A stretch of DNA of 64,000 bases from Thermococcus sp. M36 (GCF_012027355.1 NZ_SNUH01000001.1:372001-436000), one strand, 5' to 3'. Shown: positions 18,307 through 28,093, numbered from the stretch's first letter. The notes: generated from the sequence alone by a model not told the origin. Program-made: numbers and translations.

Positions 18307-18378
18307 TGAAATCGAATACACAAAAATGGTAGCTCAAGTGTTTTAAGGGGTGCCCCGAAGGTTTCACCGGTGATGAAT

Positions 18379-19644
18379 ATGGACTGCACGAAGGATTACT
18401 GCGTTAGGGACATATCGCTCGCCCCAAGCGGGAAGAAGAAGATAGACTGGGTCTCCAGGTTCATGCCGGTTCTTCAGCACATAAGGGCTGACTTCGAGAA
18501 GAGAAAGCCCTTCAAAGGAGTCAGGATAGCCACAACGCTCCACCTTGAGATGAAGACGGCCTTCCTTCTCCTGACGCTCAAAGCTGCAGGTGCCGAAGTC
18601 TCAGCGGCTGCGAGCAACCCACTTTCGACCCAGGACGACGTCGTCGCAGCACTGGCCAAGGCAGGTGTCAAGGTTTACGCCATTAGGGGCGAGGATAGGG
18701 AGGAATACTACGAGTTCATGCACAAGGCGCTCGACATAAGGCCCAACATCATCATAGACGATGGTGCAGACATGATAAGCACCCTGATGAGGGAGAGGCA
18801 GGAGCTCGTCGATGGGGTCTGGGGCGCGAGTGAGGAAACCACCACAGGCGTGATAAGGCTCCGCGCGATGGAGAAGGATGGGGTTCTGAAGTTCCCCATC
18901 ATAGCGGTCAACGATTCCTACACCAAGTACCTCTTTGACAACCGCTATGGAACCGGCCAGTCAACGTGGGACGGAATACTGAGGACGACGAACCTCCTTA
19001 TAGCGGGCAAGAACGTCGTCGTTGTCGGCTACGGCTGGTGCGGAAGGGGCATAGCCATGCGCGCGAAGGGGCTCGGCGCTACCGTCATAGTCGTCGAGGT
19101 TGACCCGATAAGGGCTCTGGAAGCGAGGATGGACGGCTTCCTCGTCATGGACATGAAGGAAGCCGCTAAGGTTGGAGACATCTTCGTCACCTCGACGGGC
19201 GACATCAACTGCATAAGGAAGGAGCACTTCGAGGTCATGAAGGACGGTGTAATCCTCGCCAACGCTGGGCACTTCGACGTCGAGATAAGCAAGCCAGATC
19301 TTGAGGCTCTGGCCGTCGAAATAAGCGAGCCGAGGCCCAACATCACGGAGTACAAACTGAAGGACGGTAGAAGGCTCTACCTGCTCGCGGAGGGCAGGCT
19401 GGTCAATCTGGCAGCGGCGGACGGCCACCCGGCGGAGATAATGGACATGAGCTTCTCACTACAGGCGAAGGCCGCCGAATACATACTGAACAACCACGAA
19501 AAACTTGAGCCAAAGGTCTACGTCCTTCCAAGGGAGATAGATGAGATGGTGGCAAGGATCAAGCTATCTTCGATGGGAATAAGGATTGAGGAGCTGACCG
19601 AGGAGCAGAGGCGTTATCTGGAGAGCTGGGAGCACGGAACCTAG
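18379..19644 (+). CDS. ahcY: S-adenosylhomocysteinase
   Basis: Splits S-adenosylhomocysteine into adenosine and homocysteine, recycling the product of methyltransferases. The chain has the substrate-domain motifs [34 protein letters not shown] and the NAD-binding Rossmann stretch [13 protein letters not shown] (residues about 218-230), plus NAGHFDVEI. About 421 residues from ATG 18379, which has GGTGAT at normal spacing, fit the shorter archaeal form. Its last 86 bases overlap, on the opposite strand, the predicted end of a membrane-protein gene. Confidence 0.95.
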   Translation: MDCTKDYCVRDISLAPSGKKKIDWVSRFMPVLQHIRADFEKRKPFKGVRIATTLHLEMKTAFLLLTLKAAGAEVSAAASNPLSTQDDVVAALAKAGVKVYAIRGEDREEYYEFMHKALDIRPNIIIDDGADMISTLMRERQELVDGVWGASEETTTGVIRLRAMEKDGVLKFPIIAVNDSYTKYLFDNRYGTGQSTWDGILRTTNLLIAGKNVVVVGYGWCGRGIAMRAKGLGATVIVVEVDPIRALEARMDGFLVMDMKEAAKVGDIFVTSTGDINCIRKEHFEVMKDGVILANAGHFDVEISKPDLEALAVEISEPRPNITEYKLKDGRRLYLLAEGRLVNLAAADGHPAEIMDMSFSLQAKAAEYILNNHEKLEPKVYVLPREIDEMVARIKLSSMGIRIEELTEEQRRYLESWEHGT

Positions 19645-20494
19645 AGTCCGAATAGACCAGGTATCTAGTTCTTCCCTCCATCCACTCATATTTTTTGAAG
19701 AGCATTTTGGATTCCCACGGCGAACGAAGGATTATCACCCTTGGAGGTTCTCCGTTCTGTTTGAGGGTCATTAGGATAGGCCTCTTAGATGGACTGCCCC
19801 CCGTAAGGGCCAGGGTTACTAAACCCTCCTCGGATTTCATATCCTTGATTTCGAAGGAATCGCCGGCCGTCATGAACGTCCTGAGGACTATTACTGTTGA
19901 TGCAACGTTACCTTCCGTTCCGCTGGAATGGCTTGAATAGCCGGCCGCTATCGCAAAGGCTCCGATGAAGGCAAGGGGCAGGAGAAGGGAGAACGGGATG
20001 GCGTTTGAGGGGGACTCTCCGAGTCCGCTCCAGTATAGTGGGAGTACCGTAAAGAGCAGGCCCACCAGAACGGGTACTTTAAGCTCGTCGAGAGTCGCCA
20101 AGATGATAGATGGGGGAATTCTGACGGTCTCGCCCCCCAGTGCGAGCCACTCGATGTAGTACATGGCGAGGAGCAGGAGCGAGAACACTATCCCTCCCAG
20201 GGTGTACCCTTTCAGCGCCGAGAGCCTGACGCCCCAGAGCGTTGGCAGGAGGAAGAGGGCAAACTGGAAAGCGGCGAGAGTAAAACCGTTCTCCAATACC
20301 AGAGAGGCCACCATTGATATGGGGAGTATGATGATTAACAGGGATACCAACGGGAAGTAGCTATCGAACACGCGGAGGGAAACCTCTCCCGCCAGTCCTC
20401 CCACCCACGTGTGAGAAAGCGACCAGGCCAGGGGAATGGAGCCCGAAACAGGGAGGATTACCCGCAGGAGACGAACGGCATCAGCCGGCCTCAC
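19559..20494 (-). CDS. Hypothetical membrane protein, last gene of the MoxR operon
   Basis: 311 residues from GTG 20494, which overlaps the DUF58 stop by 14 bp. About seven hydrophobic helices (residues 10-200) are followed by an external beta-rich domain (residues about 205-290: [20 protein letters not shown]). The last 28 codons run antisense into ahcY, an unusually long convergent overlap, and read as low-complexity Ser/Ala/Pro, so the functional end may be nearer 19640. Family unknown; the context suggests a membrane component of a MoxR/DUF58 complex. Confidence 0.6.
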   Translation of the reverse strand: MRPADAVRLLRVILPVSGSIPLAWSLSHTWVGGLAGEVSLRVFDSYFPLVSLLIIILPISMVASLVLENGFTLAAFQFALFLLPTLWGVRLSALKGYTLGGIVFSLLLLAMYYIEWLALGGETVRIPPSIILATLDELKVPVLVGLLFTVLPLYWSGLGESPSNAIPFSLLLPLAFIGAFAIAAGYSSHSSGTEGNVASTVIVLRTFMTAGDSFEIKDMKSEEGLVTLALTGGSPSKRPILMTLKQNGEPPRVIILRSPWESKMLFKKYEWMEGRTRYLVYSDSRFRAPSSPDNASAPRSAPQSLFPSKIA

Positions 20495-21740
20495 GGAGCA
20501 TCACCCACAGCACCTTTTTTGTGCCCCTGGACAGCCCCTCCCGAAGGGGGTTCCAGTGAACCACACTGACCCCTAGCTCGTCACCAAGACTCCTCTTGTG
20601 AAGCCCCGCTAAATCACCCAGTGTCCCGTCTATCTGGGGGTATGGGTTGATGTCCACAACCACTACCCTGCTCCTGGCGAATCTCATGACCTCCCTGACG
20701 GCATTGGAGACTTCATCGATGTTGTACGGCGTGATGTTGGTTATGAAAAGGGTGAGTGCGGTAGTGCCTTTCAGAACCGCCCGTGAGCGCTCAACAGCCA
20801 GTTCCAGGGACTCATAGTTCAGAGAGGGGCCCGCATGGAGCAGAAGTTTTGAGAACGTTGAGAGGGCCTGAACACCAGTCCTGGGAGTTACGAGCTTTCT
20901 AGATCCTACGAGATAGAGGCCAACCTTAAAATCGTTCCTGAGCAGAAAGGACAGTAGGGACAGCGTTAGACTCACGGCCGCTTCAAGCGCACCGCTGACG
21001 ACGGTTCCAACGCCCATGGTCTCTGTGGTGTCGAGGTATATCATGACCTTGGCCCTTCCCTCTGGCTCATATTCATTGACGAGCGGCTCGTTCAGCCTGG
21101 CAGTGGCCTTCCAGTTGATGAACTTTATCGGGTCCCCGGAGCGGTATTCCCTGATCTCCCTGAAGTCGTTAGATATCGGACCCATTTTAGACCTGTGGGA
21201 AGATGGCCTGTTCTCCCGAACCCTGAGTTTTCTTGAGACGAATCGCCTTGTGGGCACGAAGTCTGGTGACACTTCGATGGTTACCTCGTCTCCGAAAACC
21301 GCGTACGAGGTTCTCCCCATCTGCAGCAGATCCATCCCAACAACCTCAACTGGGGAAATGACGTGCCTGCCCCTTTTCAGAGCCTTCAGTGTGTACTCAT
21401 ACTCCACCTCAAGGGGCTTTCCAACGTGCTTGAAGAACACCTGTCTGTTGCTTCCCTTAACGAGCGCAAAGCCCGGGGGAAGAGCGTCCCCAACGAAAAC
21501 CGTTCCTGCCCCCTTTTCAACACGGAGACGAACCTTTACAGCCACAGTTTCGCCCGTGCGGAGGTTTCGCGCCTTAACGGATCTCTCAAAGGATATCCCA
21601 GAGGGTGGATCAACGAGGAGCCCGTAGGCCAGAACCGCCGCAGGGACAAGGCTCATATACGCGAATCCGAGTATGCCAGTTAGAACGGCAAGAGCAAAGG
21701 GGAGGAACGTGAGGGAAACCAGGAACGTCAGGGGCCTCAC
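20481..21740 (-). CDS. DUF58 domain protein
   Basis: 419 residues. Two N-terminal helices (residues about 5-45) anchor a beta-rich domain, then the DUF58 signature REYRSGDPIKFINWKATARL (residues about 195-214) leads into a von Willebrand A-like domain with a MIDAS-type start, VMIYLDTTETMGVG. DUF58 proteins are almost always encoded with MoxR AAA+ ATPases, as here, and are thought to be assembly or metal-insertion partners. It overlaps the upstream gene by 4 bp. Confidence 0.85.
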   Translation of the reverse strand: MRPLTFLVSLTFLPFALAVLTGILGFAYMSLVPAAVLAYGLLVDPPSGISFERSVKARNLRTGETVAVKVRLRVEKGAGTVFVGDALPPGFALVKGSNRQVFFKHVGKPLEVEYEYTLKALKRGRHVISPVEVVGMDLLQMGRTSYAVFGDEVTIEVSPDFVPTRRFVSRKLRVRENRPSSHRSKMGPISNDFREIREYRSGDPIKFINWKATARLNEPLVNEYEPEGRAKVMIYLDTTETMGVGTVVSGALEAAVSLTLSLLSFLLRNDFKVGLYLVGSRKLVTPRTGVQALSTFSKLLLHAGPSLNYESLELAVERSRAVLKGTTALTLFITNITPYNIDEVSNAVREVMRFARSRVVVVDINPYPQIDGTLGDLAGLHKRSLGDELGVSVVHWNPLREGLSRGTKKVLWVMLREAG

Positions 21741-22552
21741 TCAAATCCCCCCATGCTCTCGATGGTCTTTATCAGCTTCTCCACGAGCTTCTTGCGCCTG
21801 AATTTCTCCTCGTTCCTCATCTTCTCAACGACCCACGGGGGAGCAAAGGGAGAGGAGGGGGATTCACTGTACTCGACAAGGGGCTTAACCGCGCGCTCTA
21901 GGTGGATGTCGAGGACCCCCCTTGGAGAATGTCTGAGGACGAACACGAGCAGGGGGCCCTTGTCGCCCCTTTCAACGAAGGCCCTCACAACGCGGGACAG
22001 CTCACGGGAATAAGCATCACCCTTGGGCTGGGACTCCGGGGGCGGCAGTAGATCCTGAACCGCGTTTACGTTGAGTCTCACGGAGACGTAGGTGGAAACG
22101 AGGTAAACCAGGTAAACTATGGCCGCTGCGACGAGTATATAGAAAAGCGCCAGGAAACCCCTCGCCGGATCCGGATACGACCCCAGTAAAGCCGCCATCA
22201 CGATCATGCCTGAGAACACGAGAAAGTTCCTCTCGACGAAGTCGCTGCCGGTGAATTTTATCGCCGCATAGGCGAGGACGTAGCCAAACCCTATCCCCGC
22301 GAGCGATAAAAACAGGAAATCCTTCATCCAGCCCCCATCAGTCAGAAGGATGGATAGGGCCATTACGAAAAAACCGCCACCCCTAACGAGGAGGTCGGTG
22401 TAGCGCTCGGCGGAACTCGCCGCACCAAGGAGAAGGCCACCTGCACCGAAGATGATGGCCACCAAGGCGTTGTCCGAGAATATGAACGCTATCATTGTCC
22501 ATGTGAAGAACGTGCTCACGATGGATTTGAGCCTTTTAACCGGCTCTTTCAT
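21737..22552 (-). CDS. Membrane protein of the MoxR/DUF58 operon
   Basis: 271 residues with about five to six helices in the first 150 residues and a charged cytoplasmic tail rich in Arg, Lys and Glu (RNEEKFRRKKLVEKLIKTIE). No named domain recognised. It overlaps both neighbours by 4 bp, so its synthesis is coupled to the DUF4129-type protein before it and the DUF58 protein after it. Confidence 0.65.
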   Translation of the reverse strand: MKEPVKRLKSIVSTFFTWTMIAFIFSDNALVAIIFGAGGLLLGAASSAERYTDLLVRGGGFFVMALSILLTDGGWMKDFLFLSLAGIGFGYVLAYAAIKFTGSDFVERNFLVFSGMIVMAALLGSYPDPARGFLALFYILVAAAIVYLVYLVSTYVSVRLNVNAVQDLLPPPESQPKGDAYSRELSRVVRAFVERGDKGPLLVFVLRHSPRGVLDIHLERAVKPLVEYSESPSSPFAPPWVVEKMRNEEKFRRKKLVEKLIKTIESMGGFE

Positions 22553-24465
22553 CCCAGCACCCCCAGTTCTTCCATCGTCCTCAGGAGCAGCTGGAAGTCC
22601 CCTTCATCTACGGGCAGCCCGGAGTACTTGGCCCGTACAAAAACCCGCGCGATGGTTGAAAGGGCCTTTTGATCGAGCCCTCTGGCAGAGAGACTCCGGA
22701 GAATCTCGTATGGGGTCAATGGCCCATCAAAAACTCCATGTGAACGGACAAGCGGGAGGAAGTGCAGCTCGTACAGGGCCAGTATGGCCTCCCTCGGGGG
22801 AAGAACGTGGATCTCGATCTCGTCCCCAGTGGAGGAGAGGACATGATGTCCCGGGGCAGGAGCTATCTCAAAGACCCTGCCCTCACCAAGAAGTTCCCCG
22901 TCTATAAGAAGGGGTGCCTCCCCGGACAGGACAACCTTTATCTTCTCCCCTGGAAGGAACACACGCCTGAGGGGCTCGACGAACTTGACCTTTCTCCCGT
23001 GAGCATCGTTCTGAACCACCTGCGGCAGTTTGATCTTGGACCTTTTCAGGTTGCGGCCGAGTGTGATTGCAGCCGAGGAGACAGCCAGCAACAGGATCGG
23101 TAGGCGGAGATAACTCAGGTAATCTAAGAATTTATTGGGAACAGAACGCTTATCACCATCCCCTTCCCGATTCATGCTTTCAAGCGAAAGAGTTCTGTTG
23201 AGGGGGAGGTACCTGTCGTCCCCAGGATAAAAAACCCTGACCTTATTCAGACCGCTGAGGTTCAAGGGAATGTAGGCACGGCCACTCTCATCCGTCCGAA
23301 CCGTTAGCGTCTCGCCTCCAGCCTCCACCCAGAGCTGCCTATTTGCCAGGGGGGTTCCCTGCCAGTGGAGCCTGATGATGAGAGTGTCGTTCCGCACCTC
23401 CACGCCAACCAGCGGCTCCCTGCGGATTGACACTATAGGATCGCTGTCGGAGGGTGCCGCCATGTACCCCCTGTAATAGGCTATGAGATGGTAGTTCCCA
23501 GGTGGAATCGACTCGTCAACTATGGCATGCACCGTGAAGGTACCGTTCTCAACCGCCCCTGTGCCGATTCGGAATCCCTGCATGCCCTTGCTCTGATTGA
23601 GGGTTATCCAGATCCTGCCCCCGGGGACAGGGGTTCCATCCGGGAAATAAACCCTTCCTGAGATGTCTACGGAGCGGGGACCGTTCCCAAAAAGTTCCGA
23701 GGGGTAATCGGTTATCTCCACAACCGGCCTCCTCAGGATCGCGACCCAGCTGAGCATCGCATAGGTTTTGTTTTTGTATCTGCCCGTCACAAAGAATGGA
23801 TAGTACCCGGTCGGACGGTTCTCCGGAAGAAGGGCGCGGTATTCAAGGATGGTGGTATTCCCGTCCCTCTCAAGTACGGACAGATGCCCCGAGAACGCAA
23901 AATGGACGGAGAGGTCTTCAACGCTGCCGAAAGCCCTGATCCTCATTGTAAGGTTCTCTCCGGGGGACGCGAAAACCAGAGGAGGATCCATGTTTATAGG
24001 TGCCTCTATGTGAACCCCCCTAAGAACGGTGACGTCACGGTCGAGCGTAACCTTTGGGAGATAGTAGATTCCAGAGTACCATACAATCATGTCCCAGTCG
24101 GAGTAAGTCCTATCTGGTAGCAGAGGCAGGGAAACCGCGGGAGAATCGATACATACCAGTTCAGGGTCATCCGGGAGCACGGCAACGGGACAGTCAACGT
24201 GGATGTCCGTGGGCTTGAATTGAAAATCTGAATCCGGAGGAACGTGTGAATCAGAGGATCCAGAACTTCCGAGATCTCCTAAGTTAACAGAAGCCCCAAA
24301 ACTCCCTCCAGGACCCCCCGAATCGCCAGCAGAGCCACTGGAAGTCAAATAGCTCAACGGGCTCTTAACGGTCTCGCTGGTGCAAGAGACGAAACCGTAG
24401 CCCAGTGTCAAAGTGGACAGAAAGACCACAAAGAGAAGCAGAACCGTCAGATGCTCCCGTCTCAT
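22549..24465 (-). CDS. Secreted/membrane Ig-like protein with DUF4129-like tail
   Basis: 638 residues. An N-terminal signal or anchor (LTVLLLFVVFLSTLTLGYG) is followed by several beta-sandwich regions, including two carboxypeptidase-regulatory-like repeats (VYFPDGTPVPGGRIWITL and LHWQGTPLANRQLWVEAGG) and a membrane helix near residue 450. The C-terminal 70 residues (LTPYEILRSLSARGLDQKAL and VFVRAKYSGLPVDEGDF) resemble DUF4129, a domain found beside transglutaminase and MoxR genes. It overlaps both neighbours by 4 bp. Confidence 0.68.
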   Translation of the reverse strand: MRREHLTVLLLFVVFLSTLTLGYGFVSCTSETVKSPLSYLTSSGSAGDSGGPGGSFGASVNLGDLGSSGSSDSHVPPDSDFQFKPTDIHVDCPVAVLPDDPELVCIDSPAVSLPLLPDRTYSDWDMIVWYSGIYYLPKVTLDRDVTVLRGVHIEAPINMDPPLVFASPGENLTMRIRAFGSVEDLSVHFAFSGHLSVLERDGNTTILEYRALLPENRPTGYYPFFVTGRYKNKTYAMLSWVAILRRPVVEITDYPSELFGNGPRSVDISGRVYFPDGTPVPGGRIWITLNQSKGMQGFRIGTGAVENGTFTVHAIVDESIPPGNYHLIAYYRGYMAAPSDSDPIVSIRREPLVGVEVRNDTLIIRLHWQGTPLANRQLWVEAGGETLTVRTDESGRAYIPLNLSGLNKVRVFYPGDDRYLPLNRTLSLESMNREGDGDKRSVPNKFLDYLSYLRLPILLLAVSSAAITLGRNLKRSKIKLPQVVQNDAHGRKVKFVEPLRRVFLPGEKIKVVLSGEAPLLIDGELLGEGRVFEIAPAPGHHVLSSTGDEIEIHVLPPREAILALYELHFLPLVRSHGVFDGPLTPYEILRSLSARGLDQKALSTIARVFVRAKYSGLPVDEGDFQLLLRTMEELGVLG

Positions 24466-25436
24466 TCTTCTTCAGCCCCTTTTGGGACTGGTGTTTTCTC
24501 CAAAGCTTCCCTCACGACCTCCTCACCAGTGACGCCCTCGAACGAGTACTCCGCCTTCACCACAATCCTGTGAGCCAGAGCATCAACCGCATAAGCTTTA
24601 ACATCATCAGGGAGGACAAAATCCCTCCCATCAAGCAGAGCATTCGCCTTCGCCACCTTCATGAGGGAAATCCCACCCCTCGGGCTTGGTCCAGCCTCAA
24701 CACGCTCATCCGCGCGAGCATTCCGCACCAGGTTTACAATGTACCTGACAACATCCCTGCCGATGAAGATCCCCTCCTCCACCAAATCCTGCATCCTAAC
24801 AAAGGTTTCCCTGTCAATAACCGGCCTCAAGTCAACAGTTGGATCATCCTTCCGCCAGCTCAAGCGCGCCTCTAGAATCGCCAACTCATCCTCCTCACTC
24901 CTCGGGTAACCCACTCTAAGCCTTAGGAGGAACCTGTCTAATTGCGCCTCTGGGAGCGGGTAAGTCCCCTCGAACTCAATCGGGTTTTGAGTTGCAATCA
25001 CGAAGAAGGGGCGTTCGAGAGGGAAGGTTTCCCCTTCGATGGTGACCTGCCGCTCCTCCATAGCCTCGAGGAGTGCACTCTGGGTTTTCGGCGGAGCGCG
25101 GTTGATTTCATCTGCCAAAAGCACATGTGTGAAGATTGGGCCCTTGATGAGTTCGAAGGTTCCAAGGTTCTGCCGCCAGACTTTTGTCCCCAGAATGTCC
25201 GCTGGTAGTAAGTCTGGAGTGAATTGGACTCGCGTGTACTTTAAGCCAAGAACCCTTCCAAAGGCTTTGGCTAAGAGCGTCTTGCCCAAGCCCGGGTAGT
25301 CTTCAAACAGCACGTTCCCGTTAACAAGGGCTGCCGCAAGAGTCTTCCTCACAACAGCCTCATTCCCGATATAAACCGACGAAATAGAATCGATTATTTC
25401 ATCAGCGAGCTGCTTAAACTCGGCCACATCCATCAT
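24462..25436 (-). CDS. MoxR family AAA+ ATPase
   Basis: 324 residues with Walker A EDYPGLGKTLLAKAFG, Walker B HVLLADEINRAPPKTQSALL, the sensor 1 segment VIATQNPIEFEGTYPLPEAQ, an Arg finger region LDRFLLR and a C-terminal helical lid. MoxR ATPases act as chaperones for assembly of vWA/DUF58 protein complexes. First gene of the five-gene operon; the TATA-like CTTTTAAAG near 25497 and GGGGAGAT before the ATG support this start rather than the longer frame. Neighbouring codons ATG 25436 and 25433 are equally possible. Confidence 0.9.
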   Translation of the reverse strand: MMDVAEFKQLADEIIDSISSVYIGNEAVVRKTLAAALVNGNVLFEDYPGLGKTLLAKAFGRVLGLKYTRVQFTPDLLPADILGTKVWRQNLGTFELIKGPIFTHVLLADEINRAPPKTQSALLEAMEERQVTIEGETFPLERPFFVIATQNPIEFEGTYPLPEAQLDRFLLRLRVGYPRSEEDELAILEARLSWRKDDPTVDLRPVIDRETFVRMQDLVEEGIFIGRDVVRYIVNLVRNARADERVEAGPSPRGGISLMKVAKANALLDGRDFVLPDDVKAYAVDALAHRIVVKAEYSFEGVTGEEVVREALEKTPVPKGAEEE

Positions 25437-25554
25437 GATACATCTCCCCAACAGATGTTTGTTACTATTGATGATAAAAAGACATATCACGCTTTAAAAG
25501 TTTTGTGGACATCAGGTATTTAATGAGATTCACGAAAAGAAAACGGTGGTGCCC

Positions 25555-26211
25555 ATGACCTTCGAACCCTTCAAGATCGCTCCGGTCGGCTATGTGCGGA
25601 AGGACGGTGAAACGTTCCTGGAAATCCTCCCTGAGTTCAGAGAAGCCCTCGATGGCCTCCACGAGGGCGACTGGATAAAGCTAATCCTTTGGTTCCACGC
25701 CAGCGACACCCCCGAGAGGAGGAGCGTTCTCAAGGTTCATCCATACAACAACCCGGAGAACCCGCTCAGGGGAGTTTTCGCCACGCGCTCACCCGTCAGG
25801 CCGAACCCCCTAGCGATTTACGCCGTGAGAATAAACCGCATCGAGGGGGGAAGGCTCTACATAGACTGGATAGACGCTCACGACGGAACCCCCGTGGCCG
25901 ACATCAAGATACTCGTGGAGAGGTTTGACTGCCCGAAAGAAACGCCAATAGAAGAGCAGGAGCTGGAGATAGGGGAATCGCGGCAGGTAGGCGAGGTAAA
26001 CCTCATTCCGAGGAGGGGTGAACATCTCGACGAGCTTGAGGAAGTTCAGCCGGAAGAGTATGAGGCCCTAGTGGTTGAAATCGGGCCGAAGACCACAGTG
26101 CTAACGGCAAAGGAGCTCGCCGAGCTGATCGAAGCCCTGGAGAAGATCTACGAAAACCTGCCAGTAGAGATAAAGGACAAGCTTGAGGGGAATAGCCGCA
26201 GGTTCACCTGA
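25555..26211 (+). CDS. trmO: TrmO-family tRNA methyltransferase
   Basis: SAM-dependent N6-methylation of t6A37 in some tRNAs is the known function of bacterial TrmO; archaeal homologues are inferred. The start PFKIAPVGYVRKDGETFLEI, the stretch LILWFHASD, GVFATRSPVRPNPLAIYAV and the segment IDWIDAHDGTPVADIK are the conserved parts of this single-sheet beta-barrel family. At 218 residues from ATG 25555 (GGTGGTGCCC before it) it carries an acidic, helical C-terminal extension of about 60 residues. Its end overlaps the convergent HD gene by 8 bp. Confidence 0.85.
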   Translation: MTFEPFKIAPVGYVRKDGETFLEILPEFREALDGLHEGDWIKLILWFHASDTPERRSVLKVHPYNNPENPLRGVFATRSPVRPNPLAIYAVRINRIEGGRLYIDWIDAHDGTPVADIKILVERFDCPKETPIEEQELEIGESRQVGEVNLIPRRGEHLDELEEVQPEEYEALVVEIGPKTTVLTAKELAELIEALEKIYENLPVEIKDKLEGNSRRFT

Positions 26212-26758
26212 GGTCTTTCCTCAACGCCACTAGCCTCTCCACGAGTTCGCCAAAATAGGCATAGAACTCGCTCTCTCTTAGTTTTTCAACCGTCCCCCAG
26301 AACTCACCGAGGTCTCTGAAGCCGGCCTTCTCGTACTCGTAGGCCTGGATGAGCATCTCCAGCCTGTCGGCGAACTTGACGAGCCTGCCCTCCAGGCTCA
26401 GCCCCTCCTCGTACTCACGCCAGAGCCGGAAGTACTCCTTTGGGTCGGGGGTTTTCAGGAAGGTCTCCATAGCGGCACGCTTCTCGGCCTTTCCCTTGTC
26501 GAGGTAGCGCTGGGCAGTCAGGGGGACGTCGGTTATCCTCGCCTCCGCCAGGTCGTGGATGAGGGCTATCTTAACGGCCCTCTCGACGCTGATATCAACC
26601 CCCCTTGTCCTGAGCTCATCGGCCAGAAAGAGGGTTATCAGCGCCGTTCGAAAGCTGTGGTCGGCTATGCTCTCAGGATTAGAAACTCCCCGGAGGAGCC
26701 ATCCCGTCCTCGGGAGCCTTTTCAGGTTCCCTACCTCGATGAGAAGGTCGAGCAGCAT
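26204..26758 (-). CDS. HD domain phosphohydrolase, YfbR-like (5'-nucleotidase type)
   Basis: 184 residues. The HD motif appears as ADHSFRTALITLFLADEL followed by IALIHDLAEARITDVP (H...HD...D), with KFADRLEMLIQAYEYEKAG as the late Asp-containing helix. Homologues dephosphorylate deoxynucleoside monophosphates. ATG 26758 has GGAGGAGTG upstream, only 2 bp after the stop of the OB-fold gene, so the two are cotranscribed. Confidence 0.85.
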   Translation of the reverse strand: MLLDLLIEVGNLKRLPRTGWLLRGVSNPESIADHSFRTALITLFLADELRTRGVDISVERAVKIALIHDLAEARITDVPLTAQRYLDKGKAEKRAAMETFLKTPDPKEYFRLWREYEEGLSLEGRLVKFADRLEMLIQAYEYEKAGFRDLGEFWGTVEKLRESEFYAYFGELVERLVALRKDLR

Positions 26759-26760
26759 GG

Positions 26761-27075
26761 TCACTCCTCCGTCGTGTAGAGAGCCCTCTCCGTCTCGATA
26801 GCGCTCGCCATTATGCAGTCCCCCAAGAACCTGCCGTAGACCCTGACCCTGTCCCCCTTCCCAATACATGGGCTCCCGGAGAATTCTATTCTGAGCCCGG
26901 AAACTTTAAAGGTGGTTCTGTACCCAGGTAACTCCATGGGGAGGAACTCTATGAGTGGTTTGTCCTCTATTTCCCCCTCTATAACAACGTTCTTACCCCT
27001 GAAACCGCCGGAATTGAGCTCATCAACCGTAACGATGTAATAGTAATGATGACCGAGTTTGACCCGCTTGGGCAT
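26761..27075 (-). CDS. Small OB-fold-like hypothetical protein
   Basis: 104 residues predicted as a beta barrel: FRGKNVVIEGEIEDKPLIEF and GDRVRVYGRFLGDCIMASA are the strand patterns of OB-fold single-strand nucleic acid or ligand binding domains. The start ATG 27075 has AGGTGGTGAG before it and a TATA box CTATAAAGG close upstream. Function unknown; operon with the HD phosphohydrolase. Confidence 0.6.
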   Translation of the reverse strand: MPKRVKLGHHYYYIVTVDELNSGGFRGKNVVIEGEIEDKPLIEFLPMELPGYRTTFKVSGLRIEFSGSPCIGKGDRVRVYGRFLGDCIMASAIETERALYTTEE

Positions 27076-27123
27076 GCTCACCACCTTTATAGCAGGGTAC
27101 CGTAACTATCTGGGGGTGAGGGT

Positions 27124-27684
27124 ATGATAAAGGTTGCGATTATAGGTGCAGAGAACGTCGGCAAGTCAACGCTCATGAACGCGCTCATCGGGGGCAGGAT
27201 AAGTGAGGTCGAGAACCTGCCCGGAACGACAAAGGGGGTAATAAGACGCCGCTTCGGCAAGCTCAAGATACCCAAGAGCATGAAGAACCCCCTCGGAGGG
27301 GCTGACGAGTTCGTGCTCATCGACACAGCCGGCCTCTTTGACCCCAAAAGGGAGTTCAGGGGCAAGGTGCTCAGTGAGGAAAAGTTCAGGGAAGTAATCA
27401 ACGAGATAGTCTCGTCTGACATAATCATCCACATGGTCGACGCCACCGTAGGCCTGCACCGGGGGATGGAGAAGCTCCACCACCTGCTCAAATTCCGCTA
27501 TGAGAAGCCGATAATAGTCGTCATCAACAAAGTGGACCTGGTTCCACGGGAGAGGGTGGAGGAACTGCGCGAAATCATAAAGAAGCGGCTGGAGCAGGAG
27601 GCCATTCCGCTATCACTGGTCACCTACGAAGGTTTCAACGACCTCTTGAAGGCCATAGCGTACTATGCCCAGTACATCTGGTGA
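27124..27684 (+). CDS. Era-like GTP-binding protein
   Basis: 186 residues forming one G domain: G1 IIGAENVGKSTLMNAL, G2 Thr in NLPGTTKGV, G3 VLIDTAGLF, G4 VVINKVDLV and a G5-like SLVTYEG. It belongs to the TrmE-Era-EngA class of GTPases, but lacks a KH domain, so its RNA partner, if any, is unknown. The start has GGGGGTGAGGGT upstream and its promoter region is shared with the divergent OB-fold gene. Confidence 0.86.
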   Translation: MIKVAIIGAENVGKSTLMNALIGGRISEVENLPGTTKGVIRRRFGKLKIPKSMKNPLGGADEFVLIDTAGLFDPKREFRGKVLSEEKFREVINEIVSSDIIIHMVDATVGLHRGMEKLHHLLKFRYEKPIIVVINKVDLVPRERVEELREIIKKRLEQEAIPLSLVTYEGFNDLLKAIAYYAQYIW

Positions 27685-27688
27685 CCAG

Positions 27689-28093
27689 CTAGCAACGGCA
27701 TATTTTGACCAAGACCTTCCGGTGCCTGGGCCCATCGAGCTCCACAAAGAGCACCCTCTGCCAAGTCCCGAGGAGCAGCTCCCCGTCCTCTATCGGGACG
27801 ACGACCTCTGGGTTCAGAAAGAGGGTCGCCCTTAGGTGTGAGTGGGCATTGCTGTCTATGCGGTCGTGAGCATAGCCCGCCCCTCTGGGAACCAGCTCCT
27901 TCATCTTTGCCCTGATGTCCTCCAGCAGGCCACTCTCATTCTCGTTTATTAAAAGGCCCGTCGTAGTGTGGGTGGTGAAGATAACGGCTATACCAGATGT
28001 CACGTCGCTCTTCCACACGAGGTGCTGTATCCGCTCGGTTATATCAACGACCTGAAACCTCTCTTCTGTGGACACCTCTATCTCAAAGAGCAC
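27689..28093 (-). CDS. YjbQ family protein (UPF0047)
   Basis: 134 residues from GTG 28093. The conserved stretch IFTTHTTTGLLINENE, AHDRIDSNAHSHLRATL and the C-terminal GTWQRVLFVELDGPRHRKV are diagnostic. Bacterial YjbQ shows weak thiamine-phosphate synthase activity; the real archaeal role is uncertain. GTG 28093 is chosen because GGGGGGTGGG lies just upstream. It overlaps the end of the preceding 99-residue gene by 11 bp. Confidence 0.88.
   Translation of the reverse strand: MLFEIEVSTEERFQVVDITERIQHLVWKSDVTSGIAVIFTTHTTTGLLINENESGLLEDIRAKMKELVPRGAGYAHDRIDSNAHSHLRATLFLNPEVVVPIEDGELLLGTWQRVLFVELDGPRHRKVLVKICRC

Noticed and set aside
25483-25500. TATCACGCTTTAAAA before the MoxR gene, resembling half of the glycolytic motif TATCAC-N5-GTGATA
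   Set aside because: The second half-site is absent; the region is better read as the TATA box of the MoxR operon.
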